Origin: Hippasteria phrygiana
Lineage: Eukaryota; Echinodermata; Asteroidea; Valvatida; Goniasteridae
Direction of reading: 5' to 3'
Length of the DNA: 64,000 nt
NCBI GenBank assembly: GCA_037893225.1
Contig: JAZGUH010000361.1
Span: 496,001 to 560,000, forward strand
The translations under genes were made by a program, and so were the position numbers. Below are positions 34,901 to 46,900 of the stretch, piece by piece; position 1 is the first letter of the stretch, and each line of letters starts with the position of its first letter. The notes under the pieces were generated by a model. The model worked only from the letters and a program-made list of their open reading frames with translations. It was not told the DNA's origin and ran no database searches.

Positions 34901-37900
34901 CAAGGCTTCGACCCTCAGCCAAGCCAAAGGCTTCGACCCTCAGCCAAGGCCAAGGCTTCGACCCTCAGCCAAGGCCAAGGCTTTGAACCTCAAGGCTCAG
35001 GCCCAGCTAGGCCAAGGCCCTATACAAAATAGGGCCTTGTATAGGGCCTGGAGGGTTAAAGCCTTGGCCTGGAGGGTTAAAGCCTTGGCGTGGAGGGTTA
35101 AAGCCTTGGCGTGGAGGGTTAAAGCCTTGGCCTGGAGGGTTAAAGCCTTGGCCTGGGGCCTTGAGGGTCGAACCGTTGGCTTTGATGAGGGTCAAAACCT
35201 TTGCTCCAGGCCTTGTATGGGGCCTGGAGGGTTAAAGCCTTGGCCTGGAGGGTTAAAGCCTTGGCCTGGAGGGTTAAAGCCTTGGCCTGGAGGGTTAAAG
35301 CCTTGGCGTGGAGGGTTAAAGCCTTGGCGTGGAGGGTTAAAGCCTTGGCGTGGAGGGTTAAAGCCTTGGCCTGGAGGGTTAAAGCCTTGGCCTGGGGCCT
35401 TGAGGGTCGAACCGTTGGCCTTGATGAGGGTCAAAACCTTTGCTCCAAGACCGATTTGTGTGTTTTAGTAATCGATCAAGACAAAGAACAGGGACTCGAA
35501 AAAGATCATGACGTGTGCTCTCACCGACAACAAATATGAATTATCGGACTTAACGTCATCAAGCACTCAAACAAATTATTGGCAGTCATGGCCCTGATTT
35601 CTGCAAACGGCTCTGGATTTCACAGCATAACAGGCTAAGGTTTTACTTTCAAAATTTCCTTTTTTTTGTATACTGTGAGTGGCATGAGTGCCAAAGCTTT
35701 AACAGGGGTGCATTCCACTCACGTGATCAATGCTGTCAACGTTGGCCAACAACGTGAACAATTTTGCACTGGGTGTGCTCGCTCAAGTAGAACATTACCC
35801 AGGGTCTTAACCCTCCCTCTCCCGGTGCCAAAATGGAGTCAAATATTCTATCTATCAAAATCTATCGAGTGATAGATTGTAACACACAAGCTATGAGCGA
35901 GGAAGGGGGTTGGTTTTTGGATGGGTTGTGATAGTTATAACAGTCAGAGGGTTAATACACATTTATATGTTAGGAAATAGTATGAACTTTTTCAATACTA
36001 TTAAAAAACACTTCAGGGGTGAGATTGGCAAAGAATGAAAATTCCACGAAATCCACAAAAAATCCACGAGGACCCCAGATCAACATATAGTTTTCTATCT
36101 GCCAAAAGGCACCCCCTTAAAATATCCGTTTCATTGGTCTACATCCACTTTTACAGGTAAAAATACTTTTAGGACAACACCTCAGGAATTCCAGATTGCA
36201 AAAGAGATTCTTCAAAAATTCTGAAATCCCGACAAAAATTCCTGAAATCAGGAAAAATCCTGACAAATCTCACCCCCGACACTTAATTCTTGCTTCAACA
36301 GTGCAAGAAGCACGACTCGCCACTCATACCTTCGCAGTGAGGAGGATGTCTAAGAAGTCCACGTACTTCCTCTGTCGCACCTTATTACCGCTAGCTGCTG
36401 CTTCCGCCAGGGCTTGCTTGCGTTGCGCGACGATGCCATGCGCGTAATTATGGACAGATTCTATGGCCCGTTGGAAACGTCGGCCGCTGGGGCTCAAGTT
36501 GTAGATGGCGTCAAAGTGGAATGGAGGAAAGCGGAACCGGTCTGCGATCAAAATAGCTATTTCGTGGATTCCTTTAATGTAGGGATGATCTTCGAGTCTA
36601 TTGGAAAGTTAAAAACAAGTATAACCACATTCAGGATGCTTTCACGGTATGTATGCAGAAAATGGACAATTTGTAATGCAGTCATTCACTCAAGCTCCAA
36701 AATCAAACATAAAATTCATAACTTTTCGGGAGCCATAATTTTTTTACAAGTAAAGCCAGAGTTGTTATTTTTAGAAGATTTGAAATTTTAATATTTTTTT
36801 TAACCCTTTCCTTACCACATTGTTAATTGGCTTATCTTTTCCCAGTACCACATTCTTTGTTCAGTCAAGCATGAAACCACTTACGCAGAAAAAGCAGCTG
36901 ACTGCTTGTTGAATGGTTGTATTTCCAACCAAAGATTCCGCCCTCAAGAATTGATTGAAAAGGAAAATGTGTGTGTAAAGTTTGTTCCATGGAAATTTCT
37001 CTTTCATATGGTGTAAAAATGAAAGTCATAGCTGCTAAAATAGCAAAGTTATGGCTGTTTTCTCTTCTGGCCCACTTTATCAAACAGGACAGTTGTTTGT
37101 CACATGAACCAATGGCACTCCATACACATAACTCTACGGGGAAACTTCGGATCCAGTTTTCTCAAAATATTGTAATGGTGACACATGAATTGATAGCACC
37201 ATTGGAAAGATCCAAACATTCTCTTTCTGTTGGTATATAGATCATCTATGGACAGCGAAAAACACAAGTACTGCAGTTCGTTTAAACATGGCGAATATAT
37301 TTGTTGTTTGGATACTCTGGTGTGTGGTTTCCTTGTCAAGTAAACTCGACATTAGTATTAGCAACAGGCCTAGGGGTGCTGTGGCTAATCGAGTAAACTC
37401 GACATTGGTAAGGAAAGGGTTAAAGACATTTTTCACAAATTAAACTGAGAAAATGTTGTTCATTTGGGGGAACTTTTAACATTTATTGAACAAAATTAAT
37501 ACATGCTCAAAAATAGGTGTTTAGAGAGATCTCTTTGAGAAGCTGAGTTTTCTTATTTACATTTGGCAGTTACTCTCTACACTGAAGATGCATTTGAGGA
37601 GGCTATCGAGCATCAGAAGACTCATGTGGTTGAACATTTCCAGTGATCGCTTCTCTCTTCCGCAAATTGTCCGCCACTTCTCCTGCGCAATGCCAAACAA
37701 AACAGGCTTATTTCAATAATATTTTTTTTCATGCTAAATTTGAATAACGTCTAGCATACATTGTACTGAGTTTTCGTACACACCGATATTCAAATTTGAA
37801 TTACCTATAATAAATACATGCTCACTTTTGCTATATATATCACATGGCTTCGGGGCAAGCCTATGCACAGCCACCTTCAACTCTAGAATGGTCTGGTGCC

Positions 37901-40900
37901 ATTTGTTTACCCACTGTATTGGTGCTGCTACGAAACTATGCATGTGTGCTTGCCCTGCATTCTTTGATATAAAAACTGCTTTCAGTACAGAGAATTCAAC
38001 ATTTATACAGTCGTTACAATATACACATAATAAATTACCTCCTACAAGTTACTAATGACAGTTCACAATACAGTAATTTTTCAGTGCAAGGTTGACAAAT
38101 GACAAACCACCCGGATGTTCATCAAGCAAGGGTATTTCTCAGTTTCCCACGATATTTCAATTTACACTCATCAGGAGCTCAACAAATATAAGAAATTCAT
38201 TAACTATTAAAAACAAAATTTGGATTTAAAAGTGCGCATGTCAACCACACAAAAGACATGGGGCAATTCCAAACACTTTTGCATGACATGCATGAGGAAA
38301 AGTTTTTCTCAATTTGTTTATGCAAGATCGCCCCAAACAAGGCTAAAAGCCACTCGAGGTATGGAGTTACAAGGAAAAGGAAATCAAAGATGGAAGAGAT
38401 AGGAAATAAGATTCCTCTTGAAACAGGAAGGAAAACATGCACCAGGCAAAGAGTTAAGCCCCACATTTCTATTTTTGCTGGAACTGGTCTGATGATGAGA
38501 CTGTTCACATATAAGCAACCAGAACCAGAGAACCAGAAAAAAAAAAAAAAAAAAAAATTAAATAAAACGAAAAAAAAAAAAAAAAAAGAACGAAAAAAAA
38601 CCCAAACCTAAAACAAAAAAACAACCCCCAAACCCAAATAGAAACCAAAACGCCAGAAAAACCCAAAACAAACAACCGACCGACCGACCGACCAACTGAA
38701 ACTCAATGTGATTTTCATGCTACGCAGAAAGCAGCTGAAGCCCTGTCACAAGAAATACACATCACATGAAAACTTGTATGGCGATCATGTTTTTACAAAG
38801 TAAGAATTTTCACGATAAGCAATTTTTGTGTTAATTAAGCACCTCCTATGAAATTTAGCCCCTGTACTACAAGTGCAATCTTGTCTAGTATTTACTTACG
38901 ACAAGGATATCAGCAGATTCTTGGAAGATGCCCGTGTATGGCTTCAGGATGTCAAAGTGGAATCCCGGCGTCAGCAAGCGTCTATTCCGACCCCACTTCT
39001 TGCCACTGGACAGCAACAGACCGTCGCCAATCCAGGGCCGCACAAAACGGAACATGCTGTCGGACTTTGGCTCTAAAAGGAAAAGAGAAGAAAAGGAAAA
39101 CAAAACTGTAGTTTCCAATGTACCATCCGATGATTAGGGATTGTCAGAGAGAGACGGATGTCACACTGGGAATAATCTATAAACAGATAAAAGGTTGTTG
39201 AAACTTTCTGTAAATTGCATCATCATGTCTACTGCTGCATGCACAAATCGCCCCTCATCAGGGGTATTCCAGCTTCAACTGTTTTGATAAATCCGCCGGG
39301 TACAACTGTTCATTTCATGGGATTGTTGTGCTGTCTTGACTATCCTACATGGTGTCCCAGAAAGTCTATGACACTGTTTATGCATTGCTTTAACCCCTTG
39401 GAGCACAGTATTTTACGGGAGACGTCGGGGTGTTGCAGCGGTTCCGGCAGCCAAATCGAACCGCTACAATGTGTTTGTGCAGTCAAGCATGACATACACA
39501 ATAATCCAACAATGGATTAAAACAGCACAAACAGTGGCCAATGGCGTCATCCGGCCTGGTGACACTGTTTTTTTTGCGCCCTATGGCGTCATCCGTACGC
39601 AAGGGGTTAAACACCTGGAAGACCGAACAGAGAAATATATTTTTCTTTTCAATTTGTACTCTCTGGGAGGGGAAGGGGGTCTAGAAAAAAGGATTAATAT
39701 TGGTACGCTTGTGAAAATGACGACAAAAATGGATGGCCCTTTAGGTCATGACTAACATGGTAATGACTGGATCATCACACCTGCCTTCATAATCCACCGA
39801 GAGGTTTTAAAGGATCTAGAAGGATTGGGACAGCCGAGGCACTATTACTTTGCATGGGGCTTCATGTCCTGGTCTTGGTTTAGTACTGTTTGAGTGTAAA
39901 AAAAAAGCCAGAAACGAGCCAATGACGGCCGGCGTTTATCTCCGGTTTCTGTAGCATGAAACGACCGAGAATATTTCTGGACGGGTCTAGTCCATCCCAG
40001 GTTATACTCCCAGCTAATGCTGGTACTCCTGGGTAGAGAGAGGCAAGTGGGGATGAAGTGGCTTGCCCAAGGACACAGCATATGGCCAGTAGCTGGATTC
40101 GAACCCCTGACCCTCTGATCATGAGTCACAAATCCCAACCACTAGACCACATACATGTGTACACTGTTTGATGAGTGTGCCATTGGGTTACTGCACAATG
40201 TTTGATTTTGCTAAACTGCCCAAGGTGATGGGTCACAATGAACACACCATGAAACCCTGGGATGTGGTTTTCTATTCAAAGCGGATGGGGAGATTAGGAT
40301 GATGTGATTTGACGATGGGCGTCCAGAATCAAATCCTACTCCATTCAAAATCACATCTGAATCCTGTAAACTATTGCCCCATCCTTGGCAAAGAGTACAT
40401 TGTGACTTCAGGGCTTAAAGGTATACAATGTATACATAATTTGCTTTTGCTGCAATTTTCAGAAATAAATGGATTTCAGTGGCGGATCTACGGGGGGGGG
40501 GGGGGGGGGGGGGGGTTTTGGGGGTTTAAACCCCCCCCCTTGGGCTGAGGAAAAAAACAACAACCAGTGTCGGGTGTCGAAAAATCGGCACGCTGGGGTG
40601 TGCAGGCCAATCACCTCAGGTAAACCCCCCCCCCTTGGGTAAAACCTAGATCCGCCCCTGGATTTGCGGGCTAGTATTTTATAGCGTGGTAGCAAATACT
40701 GTGACACATTGTAACACATTGTAACACATTGTAACACTGACCTGTTTAAAGTTTTGTGTGGATATAGATGCTGGGAAAACAGAGAGAAACAAATTCCGTT
40801 CTAGTAGTCTGGTTTCCTGCCCATACTTTAGACAACTTATGGAGCAATTTATAGACGTCAGTGAATTATCAGGTCGAAGAACTAGACTATTCCAACGATT

Positions 40901-43900
40901 GTCGGCCGCCAATTGTTGGAAAACGATATAAATTTCCACTTTCTTGAAAACGACAGCACACCAAATCCTCCTGTCTGCTCTAAACAGAAAATCACATCAA
41001 AGGGTTTTACAGTGACAGATGCATACTCGAAATAGCACTTGCATCTCTTTCTGAGAGTACATGTACCTACTGCACTGTAAAGAGCAGCTTAATTCCCATA
41101 AGCTACACCTACATGTAGGAATATATAAGTGTAGCGTCGACCATGCGCGGGACTCTTATACATTTGAAAGGAATACTCCGGCACACTTTCTTCAGGTCTT
41201 CAAGGCTCTAGGCCGTTTATTTGAGCACAAAATCACACAAGACTTCACACAAAATGGTGGGACATCGCACAATGCTTGTTGCCAGGGGAACGGGTCACTG
41301 CGCGTGCGCCGCACGGCAACGGGCCTCCCCAGCTGACCAGCAGAGGCTCCGTTGCAACAGCTCCGCTGTGGTACCGTGCTGGTGCCCTCTACCGGCCGGT
41401 CAGCTGGGGCTCCACCGCAACGGCTCCGCTAGTGGTGCCGTGCTAGTGCCCTCCGCCAACCGACCGGCACCGGCGCTACATCGCCCCCTTCGAGGACCTT
41501 TGTTCGTCCCCGAACAAGATGACTAGCACCGATGACTGGACGCCCAGGAAGGCCCGAGCCGGACGGCGCCCGCAGTGACAACCAAAAAAAGTTTGTGACA
41601 CAAAAGTCCTTGGGGGAAGGGAAAACAGCATCCAGTTTAGTTGGTAGGTGGAGGCTGCCGCTGGACTTCCGTTCGTCGGAACAGTTCCTTCCAGAAGCGA
41701 CGTGGTACGTTGTTAGGGTAGCGTGGAGGTGGCGGCGCTCCGGGTGGTAGCAGTCCCCCCAAGGAGGGCTGGGCGGACACGGAGGGATCTACAAAGTATT
41801 GGCCATACTGCTGCCCCTGGTACGTCTGGAGGAGGTGGACGGGGGCCTCGTAGGTATGGACCACTCGTGTCCGCCCCAGCCGGTGGCCGCGGGCATCCAC
41901 CCCATGGGGCGTGTGGTCCAATCACCACTCCTCCCTGAGGTGTTCGCAGAGGGCCGTCTCCATGTGGGTGCTGGCCTCCCGTGTGATGCTGGGCGTCCGG
42001 ACGGCCGCGGCTCTGTTCATCTGGAGTCGTCTTCCATCCGGGAAGTGCACGCTGGTACGGCCGGAAGAAGAAGAGGGCATCCATCCCACTGTGGCAAGGG
42101 GGCATCGGGGGGGCACAGAGGGTCTCGTCTGCACCCCGCCCTCCGCTCGGACCGGTCAACCTCTCCCGCCCTGGCGCCGGTTCCAATGGTGTCGTGGGGG
42201 GGCCACTGGGGAGCGTTCCGAGTGGACATGGCTCCCCGGCCCAGATGGTCGCCCCTCCGAGGAACGTCCCGGATGAGGTGGTCTGGGGGAGCGTTCCGAG
42301 TGGCCGCGGTCCCCCGACCTGCTGGGAGACTCTGGGACCTGGTGACTCCCCTGCCGAGTGAGGTGCGGCGGTGAGGGCGACCGCCCTGCACATGGAGCGG
42401 TAGTGTGGGGTGCTGTTCCGGGTGGTTACGGCCCCCCCGGTGGGACATCGGAGGCGGAGGGGGTGGAGCGGCGTCCATCTCCTCGTCGCTGGCGTGAACG
42501 TCGAGTTCTTTGACCTCCGCACTCACCGATCCCACGAAGCTCCCCGCACAATAGTGGTGATGTCGCTCTCGGACGTCCCTCCTATAGAAGGTCCTTTCGC
42601 ACCCCCGGGCGCACGTGTAGGGACATTCCGGGTGGAGTACCCTGCACGCCGTCCGGAGGTGCCTCCGGAGGTTATGGTGCTGGTTGAACGTCCGTTCGCA
42701 GTGGGGGCATTTCGCCTGATCCATCCTGCAGGGGGGAGAAGAAGGAAGGTTAGTTAGATGGAGACAATATCGACTGGGACGGATAATTCTCCGTCTGGCC
42801 CTAGTGACTCTGCCGGGAGCCGGTTCCGATGGCGCAGGGGGTGCCGGCTCGCCTTCCTCCGCTGCCTCGCCGGCCACCCCGCCGGATCCGGTCTCCGTCC
42901 CACTCGGCTCGCCGGGGGTCGTCGCCGTCGTCTCGACCGGTGGCGGTGTCCCCTCTCTGTGGGGAGTCGGGGCCATCCCGGGGTCTTGACCTTCCCCGCT
43001 GTCCGACTAGTCGTCCGGGGCAGTTGCGTTCGCCGGGTCCGCTAACGGGACCCCCAATCGGTCCGGAGTCCACGGCGGTCCCTCCGCGGTGGTGCTGTCT
43101 TCCTCCGCCCGAGATCCCCGAGCGGTACGCTCCCACCAGCCCACATCGGCGTCGCCCAGGTATGGTTTTAGCCGGTTGTAATGGACCACTTTGGCTTTAG
43201 CCCCAGAGGAATTCTGGACGCGGTAAGTGTCCATTCTCTTCGTCACCACGAACGGCCCGTCCCACCAACACTGCAGCTTGGGCATGCGACCCACTTTCTT
43301 GGCGGGGGTGTACAGCCACACCGGTTGGCCTAGCTCATACCCAGCCCCTTCGGCCCGACGGTCGTACTGTCATTTCTGGTAGGTTTGGCTGCTCCGTAGG
43401 TGGCGACGGGCGAACTCGTGGGCATGCTCCATCTTCCTCCTCAGCCCATCCACGTAGTCGTGTACTACTACGCGTGCCGCCTGCTCTTCCGGGAGCCCCA
43501 CCACAAGATCCAGGGGGAGCCTGACTTCCCGGCCGAGCATGAGCATGTTCGGCGTGAGTTTGGTGCTGTCGTGTTGAGAGGAACGGTACGCCATCATGAC
43601 GTACGGCAGCATCGTCTTGACCGTGCGGTTGAACCGCTCCACCATCCCGTCTGACTGGGGGTGGAACGCTGTAGTACGGGTCTTGTGGATGCCGAGCAAC
43701 TTACAGACTCCTTGGAACAGTCCTGCTTCGAACTCCTTCCCCTGATCCGTATGGATTTCTAGGGGGGGGGGGGGGGGGCGCCGAACCGCGTGACAACCTG
43801 CTCGACGAGGACCCTGGCGACGGTTTCTGACATTTTGTCGGGGATCGGAAAGGCCTCCACCCACTTCGTGAAGTAGTCGGCGACCACCATGATGCCCGTG

Positions 43901-46900
43901 TTTCCGGCCCTCGTCCTCGGGAGTCTGCCCGTCAGGTCAATTGCTAGGCGCTCCATAGGGACCCCCACTAAGTATTGCTGGAGTGGGGCCTTCCGGGGTC
44001 TGGGAGGCGACTTCTTCGAGCCACACTTGTGGCACTTCCGACACCACTCCTCCGCCTGGCGTTGCATCCCTCTCCAGTACACGGAGGCCTGCTTCAGTCG
44101 TGCGACCGTCCGGGCGACCCCCAAGTGGCCCGAGGTCCTGTTGTCGTGGACCAACCTCATGACGTCCTCCACCTTCCCCTTTGGGACCACGACCTTCCAT
44201 GTTGGGGGTCCCCCGCCGGGCTGTTCCCATCTTAGCTGTAGGACCCCACGGGCTAGCCGTAACCTTTCCAAATTGGCCCACCAGAACTTGGTACCCTCGT
44301 CTAGCGCCGAGACATCCGCCCAGCCGGGTCGGGGGACCGCCTCCTCCAGCCACTGCATGAGCTTGCCCAGTTCGGGGTCGCTGCGTTGCTCCCGCACCAG
44401 TTCCTCTGGGTCCCATGTCTCCAGGAGCTGTTCTGAGGTGGTGGCCCGTTCCTGTCCGGACTCGCCGACGGCTCCCACTAGTCCGTCCACTTGTGCCTCC
44501 CCGGCACTACACCGGTCCTCCCCGGTATAGCGTCGGCGTTGATGTGCTTCCTGCCCGACCGGTGCTTGATGTCAAACTCGTAACACCCCAGCCTTTGGAT
44601 CCATCTGGCCACCTGTCCTTCGGGTTCGCGGAAGTTGAATAGCCACCGTAAGGAGCCGTGGTCTGTTCTGAGCAGGAACCGTTTGCCCAGGAGGTAATGT
44701 TTGAAATAATGGATGAAGTGGACCGCGGCCAGCAACTCTTTTCGTGTGGTGCAGTAGTTGCGCTCGGCTTTGGACAAGGCGCGGCTGCCGTAGGCAATCA
44801 CCCTTTCCCCATCATCCCCTTCCTGCGACAACACCGCTCCAATGGTACAGTGGCTGGCGTCCGTATCCAGGATATAGCGACGCTCCGTGTTCGGGTACCG
44901 TAACACCGGCGTCGTAGCCAGCGCGTCCTTGAGGTGCTCGAAGGCCGACTGACAGGAGCTGGACCAGGCAAAGGTCTTCTGACTCTTGTTGGTAAGGGCG
45001 TGGAGGGGATGAGCGATCTCGGCGAAGTTCGCGATAAAACGTCGGTAGTACGACGCGAGGCCCAGGAAGCTCCGGACTTGGGTCAGGTTCGCCGGCTGTG
45101 GCTAATTCCTGATGACGGTGACTTTTTCGGGGTCTGTGCTCACCCCTTCGGCTGAAACCCTGTGGCCCAGGAAGGACACTTCCGTCTTGAACAGATTGCA
45201 TTTTTTTGGTTTCAGCTTCAATCCCGTGGCCCGGAACCGCCCCACCACGGTGGCCAGCCTTTGATAGTGTTCCTCAAGTCGGACCCCCACACGATCACGT
45301 CGTCTAGATAGACCACCGCTATCTGCCACTGAAGTCCCCTCAGCACCCGTTCCATTAGCCGCTCGAATGTCGCCGGAGCGTTGCAGAGCCCGAATGGCAT
45401 TACCGTGAATTGGTACAAGCCGTTCTGCATACCGAAGGCCGTCTTCTCTCGATCCCCCTTATCCGCTGGCTAGGTCGAATGTGCTGAACCACTTCGCACC
45501 GTCCAGGGCGTCTAAGTTGTCCTCAATTCGGGGGATGGGGTACGCGTCCTTCAGCGTCACCTCGTTGACCTTGCGATAGTCCACGCAAAATCGAATGGAC
45601 CCGTCCTTCTTTTTCACAAGACGACCGGTGAAGACCAAGGACTATTGGACGGTTCCACGACGCCCTCCTGCAGCATCTGTTCTACCTGCTTCTCTGCCTC
45701 CCGCCGCTTGTGCATGGGTAGTCTCCTTGGCGGCTGGCATATAGGGTTTGCCGCTCCGGTGTCGATCGCATGCTGGGCCAGGTTCGTCCGACCGAGCTTG
45801 CCGTCTGGGCCTGTGAATGCTTCCGAGAACTCCGTCAGCAATTCCGCCAACCGGGCACGTTCGGCTGGGCCGAGGTTCACCGCGCCCAGGTCCAAGAGGT
45901 CTCCGAGATGAGCCGGTACCTCCGTTCGGACACTCGCTGGGGGGAGGGGGTGCCCGGCAGCCGGTCTCGGTCGTCTGTCGCCAAGTTCCATCACGTCGAA
46001 GTCGCCAAGTTCCATCACGTCGAAGTCGTCCATTGGCGAAAATAAAGCCAGACGACTCCCTTTGTAAACGGTGACGGGGTCGGTCGTCGGGTTGAACACC
46101 CGGATCGGCAAGGTCCTATTCCCAGTATCGACCAGGCCAGTGGCGACCACAATCTGACAATTGTCCGTGGCCCCCAGGTTCGGGTACACCATCCCGACTC
46201 CCATCTGTGGCTCAGCAGCCACTCCGCCCGCGATAATCGCCTCGTGACCTGCCGGTACCACCATATTCTCCATCACCTGCACCCTGGCTACCATCGGCTG
46301 CCGCCGGGAACCCTCCAGGGGAACGGCCTCCCCTTCGACTATGACTACGCCATCCTCCCATCGCCATTCGCAACGGTATCTCGACAGGAAGTATCACATC
46401 TGGCTCGATGTCGGCCACCGTACAGGCGTGGTTCAGAAATTGGTCCCAGACCTGCAGTTTGAAGTCGGCCACCCCCCTCGCTGGCATGGAGCTCCCATCT
46501 GCCATTCTCAGGGCCGGCGCGGAAAGAAGGAGTCTCGGCCTCTCCGTCTCATCCAAGGTGCCATAGACCCTCTCGGACAACAAGCTTACCGCCGCCCCGT
46601 TATCAAGGAGGAGGCGCACGGGTTTCCCGGCGACCTTGCCCGTGATGTAGTTCGCACTGGTCACTCGGGCTTGAGCCGCCAGCTCTCCGCTTGGGGCCTG
46701 GCGTCTCGGTGTTGCCCCCGTCGGTCCCCGTTGCCGGTCGGAGGCAGACTTCCGCTTGGGGCAGTACCGTCGTATGTGCCCGAACTCATGACACCCGTAG
46801 CACTCCACCCGGGGGCGGGTGGCCTGCACATACCCAGTCCCGGCGGTAGGCCCGTGCTCCTCGGCTGGGGGCTGGGTTAATAGCCGGACGTCCTTGGTCC

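Noticed and set aside
36589..36597. Exon 5 of CYP4 starting at 36597 (CAATAG acceptor)
   Set aside because: That start meets a stop soon after joining exon 4; the acceptor 8 nt downstream keeps phase, although a missed micro-exon remains possible.
41713..42522. 269-codon minus-strand frame overlapping the zinc-finger ORF
   Set aside because: GC-rich shadow frame without motifs; the overlapping frame has the fingers and splice context.
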